This document shows, piece by piece, positions 8,738-18,159 of a DNA stretch of 64,000 nt. The notes beneath the pieces were generated by a model. The model was not told where the DNA came from, did not search any database, and saw nothing but the letters and a program-made list of their open reading frames with translations. The DNA comes from Acinetobacter brisouisimilis (GTDB lineage Bacteria; Pseudomonadota; Gammaproteobacteria; Pseudomonadales; Moraxellaceae). The translations under genes and the position numbers were made by a program. The stretch spans positions 1,557,870-1,621,869 of the forward strand of contig NZ_KB851219.1 in assembly GCF_000368265.1 (NCBI RefSeq), given 5' to 3'. The stretch's first letter is position 1; every line of letters starts with the position of its first letter.

Positions 8738-10135
8738 TTAATGTTTACTGATTTTTTTGGGCTTAAAAAAGAAATACCCGATCAGCAAAATCAAGAACCA
8801 GATTGGGCTAACCTTTAAAGCTTTTAAAGTATCTGGCTCCAAAGACAAGACATAAATCATACCAATGAAGAAAATAATCACCACCCAACAGGTCACCAAA
8901 CCACCAGGCAATTTAAACTTGGACTGCTGGTGTAACTCTGGGCGCGTTTTATAGTAGTTAATATAACTCCAGATGATAATCAGCCACACACAAATAAACA
9001 GTATCGTTGACAATGTAGTTGCTAAGGTAAAGGCTTCAATCGTATTGGGTACAAAATACTGAAGTGCAGCACCACCAAGTAAACAAAATGCTGAGAAATA
9101 TAAAGCATTGGCAGGAACTAAACGTGGGCTTAATTTACCAAACAGTTTTGGACCTTGCCCTTCGCGCGACAAACCAAATAGCATACGGCTAGTCGAAAAC
9201 ACACCACTATTCATGGAAGACATGACAGAAGACAGCACCACCAAATTCATAATAATAGCTGCCGCCGCAATACCCGCGTGACTAAACAAATTTACGAATG
9301 GACTAACACTTGGGTTAATCTTATCCCACGGTGTGACTGACATCACAATCACCAATGCAAAAACATAGAAAATAATAATCCGCACAGGAATAGAATTCAC
9401 TGCTTTAGGCAAGTTACGTTCTGGATCACGAGTTTCTGCTGCCGTTGTACCAACCAACTCCACACCAACAAAAGCAAAAATAGCGATCTGAAAGCCTGCT
9501 AAAAAGCCTGTCGAACCTGTGGGAAAGAAACCACCATTTGCCCATAAATGAGTAAATGAAGCAACCTCACCTGTAGGCGCAGTAAAACCTGTAAAGATCA
9601 TCCATAGACCCACAGCGATGAGCACAACAATCGCAATAATCTTGATCAGAGCAAACCAGAATTCCATCTCACCAAACAGTTTTACGGTAACCAGATTCAG
9701 CCCCATAATAAAGAAAATCGAGGTGGCACAAATCAGGGCACTTTCCCCAGGGCTAAATGGATGTCCACCATTAAAAAACTGCAAATAGTTAATAATCGCA
9801 GATAGGTCAGCAATCCCGATCGTGATCCAGCACAACCAGTATGTCCACCCTACAAAATAACCCGCCCAAGGGCCAATTAAGTCAGTAGAAAAATCAATAA
9901 ATGACTTATAGTTTAAATTGGAGAGTAAGAGTTCACCCAAGGCTCGCATAACAAAAAACACCATCAAGCCAATAATCATATAAATAAATATGATGGAAGG
10001 CCCCGCCAGACTGATGGTTTTACCTGACCCCATAAATAAACCTGTTCCAATTGCACCGCCAATTGCAATCAACTGTAAATGGCGATTGGACAAGCTTTTA
10101 CTTAGCTCATTGTGTTCGACTGACTGTTGTTTCAT
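8738..10135 (-). CDS. Amino-acid permease, AAT/APC family (CycA/AroP-like)
   Basis: This is an inner-membrane proton-coupled amino-acid importer of 465 aa with about 12 membrane segments. It carries the family start NRHLQLIAIGGAIGTGLFMG (residues 17-36), then GELLLSNLNYKSF, and GFLAGFQIAIFAFVGVELVG midway. Overall it resembles the CycA (D-Ala/D-Ser/Gly) branch more than the aromatic branch, but the substrate is not provable here. It has its own terminator. A close paralogue lies directly upstream on the same strand, 323 bases away. Confidence 0.88.
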   Translation of the reverse strand: MKQQSVEHNELSKSLSNRHLQLIAIGGAIGTGLFMGSGKTISLAGPSIIFIYMIIGLMVFFVMRALGELLLSNLNYKSFIDFSTDLIGPWAGYFVGWTYWLCWITIGIADLSAIINYLQFFNGGHPFSPGESALICATSIFFIMGLNLVTVKLFGEMEFWFALIKIIAIVVLIAVGLWMIFTGFTAPTGEVASFTHLWANGGFFPTGSTGFLAGFQIAIFAFVGVELVGTTAAETRDPERNLPKAVNSIPVRIIIFYVFALVIVMSVTPWDKINPSVSPFVNLFSHAGIAAAAIIMNLVVLSSVMSSMNSGVFSTSRMLFGLSREGQGPKLFGKLSPRLVPANALYFSAFCLLGGAALQYFVPNTIEAFTLATTLSTILFICVWLIIIWSYINYYKTRPELHQQSKFKLPGGLVTCWVVIIFFIGMIYVLSLEPDTLKALKVSPIWFLILLIGYFFFKPKKISKH

Positions 10136-10458
10136 GTCGTATTACCTTTCATTTGTGTTCACTCTCCCTTTGATGCAATACAGTCAAAAAGACAATAGCC
10201 CCTTATAAGACTCTATTGCGGGAATCTGTCATGAGATGATTTTGATTTTTCTAAAATAGAACCAAGTTAGAGCAACTTTATAAATATGTATGTAATAAAG
10301 AGACTTACAAATTAAAATCGCACCATATTATAGCAAAGCAAGAACCTATTTTTGATCGTATTGAACCAAAGTAGTGCGAATGAGATTTTTTTTAATTTAC
10401 ATTTCTTATAATAACTTAAACTCCCCAGATGGAGAGTTTAAGTTCACTTAATCATTGA
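10136..10458. other. Intergenic region between paralogous permease genes
   Basis: This region separates the two leftward permease genes and should carry the promoter of the downstream one. The only clear structure is a perfect 11-base inverted repeat AACTTAAACTC (10413-10423)/GAGTTTAAGTT (10434-10444), which starts 15 bases past the stop of the upstream permease gene. It has no U tract on either strand, so it may be a terminator-like hairpin or an operator. Confidence 0.5.
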
Positions 10459-11871
10459 TTATGCTTTCTTTTTCTTAAACATATAACCAATCGCTAAAAT
10501 CAGTAGCCACAATGGACTAATCAATAGTGACTGGCGAGTATCTGGCTCAAGCACCAAAATACAGATTGTAAAAATAAAGAACGCAATAACAACATACGAC
10601 ATAAACACACCACCAGGCATTTTAAATGTCGATTTTTCATGCAACTCAGGACGTAATTTACGATAACGGATATAGTTCACCATAATCAGGATCCATACCG
10701 ATACGAACAAAATTACAGACAAAGTTGTTGCCAGAGTAAACGCAGTAATAGTGTCTGGTACAAAGAACTGAAGGATTGCACCACCCATAATACATGCACA
10801 AGAGAACATCAAACCATTTGCAGGAACTGCACTTTTTGATAATTTTCCTAATTTCTTCGGCGCCTGACCATCTTTTGCCAGACCGTAAAGCATACGACTG
10901 GTTGAGAAGATCCCGCTGTTCATTGATGACATTACAGATGATAAAACCACCAAGTTCATAATCACCGCAGCAGTTGGAATACCTGCCATAAGGAACAATT
11001 CAACAAATGGACTCTTGTTTGGAATGACATGATTCCAAGGAATCACAGACATCACCACAGTTAATGACAATACGTAGAACAAGATGACACGTACAGGAAT
11101 TGCATTAACTGCTTTTGGCAAGTTGATGTGAGGGTCTTTCGCTTCAGCAGCCGAAGTTCCGACAAGCTCTACCCCAATAAATGCGAAAATCGCAATCTGG
11201 AAACCTGCCAAGAAACCTTCAACCCCTTTCGGGAAAATACCACCGTGTGCCCAAATGTTGCTCAAAGATGCCACATCACCGTTTGGTGAGTGATAACCTG
11301 TAAACACCATGTACGCACCCGCACAGATCAAAGCAATAATTGCCACGATTTTAACAATTGCGAACCAAAATTCAGTCTCACCAAACAAGCGCACTGTCAA
11401 TAGGTTCAATAACATTAAGAAAAGCACACAGCCTGCACTAATTAACGCTTGCCCCGCAGGTGTAAACTGCATATCCGGTGGGAGCCAGAAAGTGAGGTAG
11501 TTAATTACAGCAGTTAAGTCAGCCATACCCGTAAGTACCCAGCCAACCCAATACGTCCAACCCACATAAAAACCTGTTTTTGGACCAATCAAGTCATAAG
11601 ACATGTCCACAAAAGATTTATAATTCAGGTTAGACAGGAGAAGTTCACCTAATGCACGCATTAGGAAAAAAACCATAATTCCAATAATAAAATAAATTAA
11701 TAAAATAGATGGGCCTGCCAATGAGATGGTTTTACCCGACCCCATAAACAAGCCAGTGCCAATGGCACCCCCAATAGCGATCAACTGCAAATGACGATTG
11801 TGTAAATTACGTTGTAATTCATGAATCGAATCGTCAGGTGCGTTAATATCATTTAGCTCGTTAAAACTCAT
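10459..11871 (-). CDS. Amino-acid permease, AAT/APC family, paralogue
   Basis: A 470-aa, 12-segment amino-acid importer closely related to the neighbouring permease. The two share RHLQLIAIGGAIGTGLFMGS, FLAGFQIAIFAF.GVELVGT and VVLSSVMSSMNSG.FSTSRML. This one has a longer N-terminal cytosolic tail (FNELNDINAPDDSIHELQ). Tandem placement suggests a local duplication followed by divergence in substrate or regulation. The substrate is not readable; small neutral or D-amino acids are plausible by CycA resemblance. Confidence 0.88.
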   Translation of the reverse strand: MSFNELNDINAPDDSIHELQRNLHNRHLQLIAIGGAIGTGLFMGSGKTISLAGPSILLIYFIIGIMVFFLMRALGELLLSNLNYKSFVDMSYDLIGPKTGFYVGWTYWVGWVLTGMADLTAVINYLTFWLPPDMQFTPAGQALISAGCVLFLMLLNLLTVRLFGETEFWFAIVKIVAIIALICAGAYMVFTGYHSPNGDVASLSNIWAHGGIFPKGVEGFLAGFQIAIFAFIGVELVGTSAAEAKDPHINLPKAVNAIPVRVILFYVLSLTVVMSVIPWNHVIPNKSPFVELFLMAGIPTAAVIMNLVVLSSVMSSMNSGIFSTSRMLYGLAKDGQAPKKLGKLSKSAVPANGLMFSCACIMGGAILQFFVPDTITAFTLATTLSVILFVSVWILIMVNYIRYRKLRPELHEKSTFKMPGGVFMSYVVIAFFIFTICILVLEPDTRQSLLISPLWLLILAIGYMFKKKKA

Positions 11872-12097
11872 TGATAATTATCCATAACAGAGTTGCTGCT
11901 AACAAATAGCAATTAGCATTCCAATTTCAGAGTTAGATGCTTAAAAAAAACACATACGGCACAGACGTCCAAAAGACACCGTTTATAAAGCATGAGCCAT
12001 ACAAGATCGATTCCATGATCTCTAGTGTTTTTTATCAGATGAACATGCTAATGTTAAGCCCCTTTTTTATTTTTTTTATACAAAAAAGCACTAAATC

Positions 12098-13483
12098 ATG
12101 AGTAAAGTTAAAACGGTCTATCGCTGTGAACAATGTGGAGCAGATCATTCTAAATGGGCGGGACAGTGTTCTGAATGTGGTGAATGGAATAGTTTAGTTG
12201 AAATCCGTATAGAACCAAGCATTACTCATCGAGCAAAACCAGGATCATTTTCAGGTGGCTATGCGGGACAATCAGCGCAAATCACCACACTCAATCAAAT
12301 TTCCATTTCACATGAAACACGACTTGTAACAGGGATCGGCGAATTTGACCGCGTTTTAGGCGGCGGTCTGGTCACAGGTTCAGTGGTCTTAATTGGTGGT
12401 GACCCAGGGATTGGTAAATCGACCATTTTATTACAGACTGCAACGCACATGGCGAGCCATAAAAATTCGGCGCTGTATGTTACAGGTGAAGAATCGCTTT
12501 CTCAGGTCGCTCTACGTGCCCAGCGCCTCGAACTACCGACCGACCAGCTCAAGGTCATGGCAGAAACCTGTGTCGAACGGATTTGTGAAGTGTTGGCTCA
12601 GCAACGCCCTGCTGTTGCTATCCTGGATTCCATTCAAACCCTCTACACTGAAACCCTGCAATCTGCACCTGGTGGTGTCTCGCAGATTCGAGAGTCTGCT
12701 GCCTTACTCACCCGTTTTGCCAAAAACAGTGGTACAGCTTTATTTCTTGTCGGACATGTCACTAAAGAAGGTGCTTTGGCAGGCCCACGTGTTCTTGAGC
12801 ACATGGTCGACTGTGTACTGTATTTTGAAGGTCAATCCGACTCACGTTATCGTATGATTCGTGCGGTAAAAAACCGTTTTGGCGCAGTCAATGAACTTGG
12901 GGTTTTTGGCATGACCGATAAGGGCTTACGTGAAGTTGCAAACCCTTCAGCCATCTTTTTGAGTCGTTACGATGAAGCCATTCCAGGCTCGGTGGTCATG
13001 ATCAGTCGTGAAGGTACGCGTCCTTTACTGGTCGAGGTTCAGGCTTTGGTGGATGACGCACAGGGGCAACCTCGCCGTGTCGCACTCGGTTTGGACCAAA
13101 ACCGTCTTAACATGCTACTTGCCGTGATGCATCGCCATGGTGGCGTACAAACCACAGGGCAAGATGTCTACGTCAATATTGTCGGTGGTTTAAAAATTAC
13201 TGAAACAGGCTCAGACCTTGCAGTATTGCTGGCATGTGCCTCTAGTTTACGTGGTAAAGCCTTTCCACAACAACTTGCAGTTTTTGGTGAAGTTGGGCTA
13301 TCGGGTGAAATTCGCCCTGTTCCTAATGGGCAAGAACGCCTCAAAGAAGCAGTAAAACATGGGTTTAAATATGTGATTTTACCGCGTGGTAATGCGCCAC
13401 AAAAACCAATTGCAGGTGTACAGGTTATTGCTGTTGCGCGCTTGCATGAAGCCCTACATGAAGCCATGCAACTCAGCGAATAG
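12098..13483 (+). CDS. radA: DNA repair protein RadA
   Basis: RadA is a RecA-related branch-migration helicase used in recombinational repair. The product is 461 aa with the full domain order. There is a C4 zinc finger (C10, C13, C24, C27), a RecA-like ATPase with Walker A GGDPGIGKST (about residues 97-106), the RadA-specific KNRFG motif, and a C-terminal Lon-protease-like domain lacking the protease dyad. The gene is divergent from the permeases. The start lacks a strong SD, but the N-terminal MSKVKTVYRCEQCG is as expected. Confidence 0.97.
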   Translation: MSKVKTVYRCEQCGADHSKWAGQCSECGEWNSLVEIRIEPSITHRAKPGSFSGGYAGQSAQITTLNQISISHETRLVTGIGEFDRVLGGGLVTGSVVLIGGDPGIGKSTILLQTATHMASHKNSALYVTGEESLSQVALRAQRLELPTDQLKVMAETCVERICEVLAQQRPAVAILDSIQTLYTETLQSAPGGVSQIRESAALLTRFAKNSGTALFLVGHVTKEGALAGPRVLEHMVDCVLYFEGQSDSRYRMIRAVKNRFGAVNELGVFGMTDKGLREVANPSAIFLSRYDEAIPGSVVMISREGTRPLLVEVQALVDDAQGQPRRVALGLDQNRLNMLLAVMHRHGGVQTTGQDVYVNIVGGLKITETGSDLAVLLACASSLRGKAFPQQLAVFGEVGLSGEIRPVPNGQERLKEAVKHGFKYVILPRGNAPQKPIAGVQVIAVARLHEALHEAMQLSE

Positions 13484-13508
13484 TTTACCAAAAGGTAAAT
13501 TATTAAGA
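13484..13508 (+). terminator. Weak hairpin after radA
   Basis: TTTACC (13484-13489), loop AAAA, GGTAAA (13494-13499), followed by TTATTAAG. It is directly adjacent to the radA stop. The stem is short and the U tract weak, so termination here is doubtful. Confidence 0.3.
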
Positions 13509-13653
13509 GTTTATAGCTATAAATCCAGCAAAACATACCGACCAGATTACAGTATGGCCTCAACTGCATAAAAGTTACTCGTTTACTATTGAAATTCGGT
13601 TCAAATAACCGCATAAATGCAATGGAAAATCTGTATTTATATAGGAACAATCA

Positions 13654-14613
13654 ATGAACACACGCCAACGTGGCCTAGTTGCGAGTATTTTAATGGCAAC
13701 ATTGGTGCTATCACCATTGGCTGAGGCAAAACGTGCAGGCGGTGGTCGTAGCCACGGCATGACACGTTCTGTTACTCCAAGTCAGCCACACCAACAGCCA
13801 ACTTCTACTTACCAAGCACCATCTGCCCCAGCACCGCAACCACAAAAATCTGGTTCAAATTTGGGTAAAATGGTCGCAGCAGGTGCAGCAGGTGCAGCCG
13901 TTGGTGCATTAGCGACCCACGCTTTAGCCAATAATGACCATAATGGCACTGCAACATCCGCACCACAGCAAAATGTTCAAGCTGAAAAGAAATCGGGTAT
14001 CCCAGGCTGGATCTGGCTGATTTTACTCGGAGGCATTGGCTTCTTTATTTATCGTAAAATGAGCGCCAAAAAATCTGAAGCAGCAAATCCATATGTATCT
14101 AATCAAGGTTCTGCTCCATTTACAGCGCAGCCAAGCCCAACAAACGAAAGTACCAATAATATTTTTGGTCAAAACGTAGGTGGCAACTCAGCGAGCAATA
14201 ACCAAGGTTTTGGCGGAGCATACACGAACAATGGTAGCCAATTACCTGATGGTACTGAGCCTGCTTCATTTTTACGTATCGCCCGTCAGCGTTTTAACCA
14301 TATTCAGTCCGTTAACAGTGCGAGTAATATAGAAGAAATTCGCCGCTACTTAACGCCTGAACTGTATAACTCAATGTATCAGGACATTATGGCAAACCGA
14401 GATCAGGACGTTGCAGAATTTAGCAATCTCAATGCAATGGTGGCAGGTTCAGCGACTGAAAATGGCCAGTATGTTGTCAGTGTGCGTTTTACAGGAACTG
14501 TTTCTGAAGACATGAATAGCTTACCGCAGCCATTCACTGAAGTTTGGCACTTTGTAAAACCTGTAGGTTCACAGCAAGATTGGCTTGTTGCAGGGATTCA
14601 AGTCGAAAACTAA
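13654..14613 (+). CDS. Tim44-like domain membrane protein
   Basis: The product is 319 aa and begins with a signal peptide (ILMATLVLSPLAEA then KRAGGG). A Pro/Gln/Ser-rich stretch follows, then a Gly/Ala segment GKMVAAGAAGAAVGALATHA, and a transmembrane helix at about residues 119-135 (GIPGWIWLILLGGIGFFIYR). An Asn/Gly/Ser-rich linker leads to a C-terminal Tim44-like domain (from about residue 200, TEPASFLRIARQRFNHIQSV to WHFVKPVGSQQDWLVAGIQ). In bacteria such proteins have no established biochemical role. A terminator hairpin follows and is shared with the convergent protease gene. Confidence 0.8.
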   Translation: MNTRQRGLVASILMATLVLSPLAEAKRAGGGRSHGMTRSVTPSQPHQQPTSTYQAPSAPAPQPQKSGSNLGKMVAAGAAGAAVGALATHALANNDHNGTATSAPQQNVQAEKKSGIPGWIWLILLGGIGFFIYRKMSAKKSEAANPYVSNQGSAPFTAQPSPTNESTNNIFGQNVGGNSASNNQGFGGAYTNNGSQLPDGTEPASFLRIARQRFNHIQSVNSASNIEEIRRYLTPELYNSMYQDIMANRDQDVAEFSNLNAMVAGSATENGQYVVSVRFTGTVSEDMNSLPQPFTEVWHFVKPVGSQQDWLVAGIQVEN

Positions 14614-14624
14614 TTTTCGCAGTC

Positions 14625-14657
14625 AAAAAAAATCAGTTGCTTGCAACTGATTTTTTT
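14625..14657. terminator. Bidirectional terminator between Tim44-like and protease genes
   Basis: Stem AATCAGTTGC (14631-14640), loop TT, stem GCAACTGATT (14643-14652), with an A run before and a T run after. It sits between two convergent stop codons (14613 and 14668), so it can serve both genes. Confidence 0.88.
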
Positions 14658-14667
14658 ACATCTAAAT

Positions 14668-15852
14668 TTAGCGTTTTGGTAATGGAATATACTGAGCGGT
14701 GGTATTTTTTAACTTACGCTCTCCAACTTTCACAGCCAAATCTAGCGCTGTACCTTTACGGTCAATTGCCAAATGAATGGTACTGTTCGGTGCCTGTAAT
14801 GCAACATAATTAATCAAATGTGATGCCGAAGTAATATCATACTGATTTACTTTTAGAATTTTATCTCCAATACGTACACCCGCATCTGCTGCTGGACCAC
14901 CTGTCAATACACCTGCAACCGTAACACCTGCGCTATTGCCAGCAGATGACTGCCATTGAGCATCCTGTTTTGGCGGCATCAAACTAATTCCCAACCAACC
15001 ACGAATGACTCGACCATCTTTTAAAATTGCATCAAACACTTGCTGGCAAATTCTGGCAGGAATTGCAAAACCAATTCCAAGTGAACCACCCGATTGTGAA
15101 AAAATTGCAGTATTGATACCGACCAAATTTCCTGCAACATCAATTAATGCACCACCTGAATTACCTGGGTTAATCGCAGCATCGGTCTGAATAAAATCTT
15201 CATAGGTGTTAATCCCTAAATCTGAGCGTCCTGTTGCCGAGACAATTCCTTGTGTCACGGTTTGCCCCACACCAAATGGATTACCAATCGCTAAAACGAC
15301 ATCCCCTACTTCATTACCACTGAGTTTAAAAGGTACAACAGGCAGATTTTGTAGATCTATTTTAATCACAGCCAAATCGGTATCTGGGTCTGTACCAATC
15401 ACTTTAGCTTCTGCACGGCGACCATCTTTCAAACCTACAACAATTTGATCGGCCTGAGCAATCACATGATTATTGGTTAAGATATAGCCATCAGCACGTA
15501 CAATAACCCCTGAACCTAAACTATTTTCATTTTTGTTGAGTTCTTCAGGTATGCGATTGCCAAAAAATTCACGGAATACGGGGTCATTGAGTAAGGCATT
15601 ATCACTACGATTGACTTTTTGTGTGGTAAAAATATTCACAACCGCAGGCGCAGCAACTTTTACAGCATTACGATAAGACTGTACCCCTCCCTCCTGATTA
15701 TGTTCTACCAATACTTGCTGCTTCTCGATTGGCATAGCAACACCATCCGATGCAACCACTACTTTGGGTTTTTGCATCTTTTGCCATGCAGTAAATCCTA
15801 AAATCACAAAAATTAGTAAAACCCATGGCAACCATGTCAAGGTTTTGCGCAC
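14668..15852 (-). CDS. DegS/AlgW-like periplasmic serine protease
   Basis: This is a trypsin-like HtrA-family protease of 394 aa. It has one N-terminal membrane anchor (TWLPWVLLIFVILGFTAW, about residues 5-22) and a single C-terminal PDZ domain, the DegS/AlgW layout rather than the two-PDZ DegP layout. The catalytic triad is His in ILTNNHVIAQ, Asp in TDPDTDLAVIKI and Ser in INPGNSGGALIDV. DegS-type enzymes start envelope-stress signalling by cutting the RseA/MucA anti-sigma factor. At 394 aa it is longer than E. coli DegS (about 355). No sigma-E or rse genes lie nearby, so the signalling role is inferred. Confidence 0.88.
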   Translation of the reverse strand: MRKTLTWLPWVLLIFVILGFTAWQKMQKPKVVVASDGVAMPIEKQQVLVEHNQEGGVQSYRNAVKVAAPAVVNIFTTQKVNRSDNALLNDPVFREFFGNRIPEELNKNENSLGSGVIVRADGYILTNNHVIAQADQIVVGLKDGRRAEAKVIGTDPDTDLAVIKIDLQNLPVVPFKLSGNEVGDVVLAIGNPFGVGQTVTQGIVSATGRSDLGINTYEDFIQTDAAINPGNSGGALIDVAGNLVGINTAIFSQSGGSLGIGFAIPARICQQVFDAILKDGRVIRGWLGISLMPPKQDAQWQSSAGNSAGVTVAGVLTGGPAADAGVRIGDKILKVNQYDITSASHLINYVALQAPNSTIHLAIDRKGTALDLAVKVGERKLKNTTAQYIPLPKR

Positions 15853-16043
15853 GTTATCATCCTCTGTCGGGTATCTTCTTCATTAACAAAAAAGTTTTCG
15901 GGTCAATATTGTAAAATGAAATATTCATAAAAAGCTAAAAACTTGGCAAGGTTTTGTCTAGCTTTAGTTACAATAAGCTTAATCAACTTCACAACAACAG
16001 CAGTGATTTTGGAATGATCCAATTGAACTGAATGAGGAATTTT

Positions 16044-16802
16044 ATGGCGCAGTTACAGGATATTTTACAGTGGTGTGATCAAACCTTACTCAGCTCTGAA
16101 TTTAAAGACTATGCGCCAAATGGTTTACAAATCGAAGGCAAAGCAGACGTTAAAAAAATTGTTTGTGCAGTAACTGCTTCGTTAGATGCCATTGATGCTG
16201 CAATTGAGGCACAAGCTGACCTATTACTGGTACATCATGGTTATTTCTGGAAAGGTGAACCTGCACCAATTACAGGCATGCGTGGTGCGCGTATTAAAAA
16301 ACTGATTCAACATGATATCTCACTTGTCGGTTATCATCTGCCTTTAGATGCGCATCCAAGTTTAGGCAACAATGCTGCCATTGCAGAACTTTTACAGTTT
16401 GAAAATATTCAGGCACTCAATCCTGGTGATCGCCACCCGATTGGCAATATTGGCTATTTAAAACAAGCCGTTTCTGCCGCAGCATTTAAGCAAAAGCTTG
16501 CCGAGGTTTTTTCTCGCGAGATTATCCATTTGCCATCGACTACTGAAAAAATTCAGAAAATTGGTTTTTGTACAGGTGCCGCACAAGATTTTATTACTCA
16601 AGCAGCAGAACAAGGCTGCGATGCCTATATTTCAGGTGAAGTGAGTGAACGAACGTTTTACGAAGCACGTGAGCTAAACGTACACTACTTTGCTTGCGGG
16701 CATCATGCAACTGAGCGTTATGGTGTACAACGGCTGGCTCAAGCACTTACCAAGCAGTTTGATGTAGAAGCAATTTATTATGAACAAGACAATCCCATCT
16801 AA
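16044..16802 (+). CDS. Nif3-like dinuclear metal centre protein (YbgI family)
   Basis: This is a Nif3/YbgI-family protein of 252 aa, known to form hexameric toroids with a dinuclear metal site. Cellular function is unsettled; in some bacteria it is linked to GTP cyclohydrolase-like or radiation-resistance roles. Metal ligands are visible as His-His in LLVHHGYFWKGE (about residue 64), the Asp/His in YHLPLDAHPSLGNN, and His in YFACGHHATERYG near the C-terminus. I use the ATG at 16044, which has TGAGGA 6 bases upstream; the upstream in-frame ATG at 16032 lacks an SD. Confidence 0.9.
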   Translation: MAQLQDILQWCDQTLLSSEFKDYAPNGLQIEGKADVKKIVCAVTASLDAIDAAIEAQADLLLVHHGYFWKGEPAPITGMRGARIKKLIQHDISLVGYHLPLDAHPSLGNNAAIAELLQFENIQALNPGDRHPIGNIGYLKQAVSAAAFKQKLAEVFSREIIHLPSTTEKIQKIGFCTGAAQDFITQAAEQGCDAYISGEVSERTFYEARELNVHYFACGHHATERYGVQRLAQALTKQFDVEAIYYEQDNPI

Positions 16803-16952
16803 ATAATATCTAAATCAGATTGAAAGAATTGTCATTGTACAAAACAGCACGTATATTGTATTTCATTGTTTATCAACCACGTTTTTTGTTGAAAAATACA
16901 TTAAACTATTCACCACAAAATTTTCAAACCCAGCTTACGCAAGGAAAGAAAG

Positions 16953-17579
16953 ATGACAACGATTACCCTACCTGCTCTTCCATATGGTTATGATGCGCTT
17001 GAACCACACATCTCGAAAGAGACTTTAGAATTCCATCACGACAAGCATCACCAAACTTATGTAACTAACTTGAATAACCTGATTAAAGGTACGGACCTTG
17101 AAGGTAAATCTTTAGAAGAAATCATCACTGCAAGTGCTGGCGATGCTTCTAAAGCTGGTATTTTCAATAATGCTGCTCAAGTTTGGAACCACACATTCTA
17201 CTGGAATTCTATTGCACCAAACGGTGGCGGCAAACCTACTGGCGCAATTGCTGCAAAAATTGATGAAGCTTTCGGTTCTTACGAAAAATTTGCTGAACAA
17301 TTTGCCACTGCTGCTGCAACTCAATTTGGTTCAGGTTGGGCTTGGTTAGTTGCAGACAAAGTAAACGGTAACTTGTCTATCGTGAAAACTTCAAATGCAG
17401 ACACTCCACTTGCACACGGTCAAGTTGCAGTATTAACCATTGACGTTTGGGAACACGCTTACTACATCGACTACCGCAATGCACGTCCTAAATACATCTC
17501 TACTTTCTTAGAAAGTCTAGTGAACTGGGACTATGCAAATGCAAAACTTGCTGGTCAAGCTGCTGGTGTAGAAAAATAA
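16953..17579 (+). CDS. sodB: Superoxide dismutase (Fe type)
   Basis: SodB converts superoxide to oxygen and hydrogen peroxide in the cytoplasm. The product is 208 aa. Metal ligands are visible: His in [13 protein letters not shown], His in [11 protein letters not shown], and Asp/His in [16 protein letters not shown]. The motif FGSGWAWLV and the tail fit the Fe-dependent branch, although metal choice between Fe and Mn is inferred. AAGGAAAG lies just upstream of the ATG. A terminator follows directly. Confidence 0.95.
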   Translation: MTTITLPALPYGYDALEPHISKETLEFHHDKHHQTYVTNLNNLIKGTDLEGKSLEEIITASAGDASKAGIFNNAAQVWNHTFYWNSIAPNGGGKPTGAIAAKIDEAFGSYEKFAEQFATAAATQFGSGWAWLVADKVNGNLSIVKTSNADTPLAHGQVAVLTIDVWEHAYYIDYRNARPKYISTFLESLVNWDYANAKLAGQAAGVEK

Positions 17580-17600
17580 GTTTTCTTTGAAAACTTTAAA

Positions 17601-17627
17601 AAAGGCGTCATTTGACGCCTTTTTTTA
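17601..17627 (+). terminator. Rho-independent terminator of sodB
   Basis: Stem AGGCGTCA (17603-17610), loop TT, stem TGACGCCT (17613-17620), then TTTTTTT. It lies 23 bases past the stop codon. Confidence 0.93.
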
Positions 17628-17708
17628 TAACTAAAATGTCCTAAATTTAAAGTTACTCCAGACAAGTGATTATAAATCCAACAAATAAATTTATTTTTGA
17701 TTTTTAAC

Positions 17709-17737
17709 TTGACCTAACTGCCAGTAATCCATAGAAT
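17709..17737 (+). promoter_or_regulatory. Sigma-70 promoter of the tandem tRNA-Asn genes
   Basis: TTGACC (17709-17714), a 17-base spacer, then TAGAAT (17732-17737). A GC-rich discriminator (GCGC) follows, as is common at stringently controlled stable-RNA promoters. The first tRNA starts 11 bases past the -10 element. Confidence 0.8.
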
Positions 17738-17748
17738 GCGCTTCAGAT

Positions 17749-17824
17749 TCTCCAATAGCTCAGTCGGTAGAGCGACGGACTGTTAATCCGCAGGTCCCTG
17801 GTTCGAGCCCAGGTTGGAGAGCCA
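17749..17824 (+). tRNA. tRNA-Asn (GUU), copy 1
   Basis: A 76-base cloverleaf with the CCA end encoded. The acceptor stem pairs TCTCCAA with TTGGAGA, discriminator G. The anticodon arm CGGACTGTTAATCCG gives GTT, and the T arm is CCTGGTTCGAGCCCAGG. It is the first of two tandem copies 4 bases apart. Confidence 0.97.
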
Positions 17825-17828
17825 CTAT

Positions 17829-17904
17829 TCTTCCATAGCTCAGTCGGTAGAGCGACGGACTGTTAATCCGCAGGTCCCTGGTTCGAGCCCAGGTGGAAGA
17901 GCCA
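17829..17904 (+). tRNA. tRNA-Asn (GUU), copy 2 with changed acceptor stem
   Basis: A 76-base tRNA identical to copy 1 in the D, anticodon and T arms, but with acceptor stem TCTTCCA/TGGAAGA in place of TCTCCAA/TTGGAGA. Both arms change together so pairing is kept. CCA is encoded. It is followed by a terminator. Confidence 0.97.
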
Positions 17905-17914
17905 AGATTCGAGA

Positions 17915-17948
17915 AAGCCCTGCATCATACATGCTGGGCTTTTTTTTA
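17915..17948 (+). terminator. Terminator of the tandem tRNA-Asn transcript
   Basis: Stem AAGCCC plus GCAT (17915-17925) pairs with ATGC plus GGGCTT across a T-T mismatch, then a run of T. It lies 10 bases past the second tRNA. Confidence 0.88.
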
Positions 17949-18064
17949 TATAAAAATAACCAATCATGAACGAGCCTTATTTTGTTTCACGCCGCTCTAT
18001 ACCGAGTTTAAACAGAATACAAATCAAACAAATCCGCTCTAAGCCTACAAATCAGGCTCAACAA

Positions 18065-18089
18065 AAATGCACAGACAAGCTGTGCATTT
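18065..18089 (-). terminator. Rho-independent terminator of the alkaline phosphatase gene
   Basis: Stem AAATGCACAG (18065-18074), loop ACAAG, stem CTGTGCATTT (18080-18089). On the minus strand the tail is TTGTTG. It lies about 70 bases past the phoA stop, with nothing else recognised between. Confidence 0.7.
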
Positions 18090-18159
18090 ATTTCAACAAC
18101 CAAGCCTATGATTAAACTTGTTTCATAAACTCATTCTATTTATCTTGCTCTTCAAAAGC

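Noticed and set aside
10413..10444. Perfect inverted repeat as a standard terminator
   Set aside because: No U tract follows on either strand, so it is listed only as a hairpin or operator candidate within the intergenic entry.
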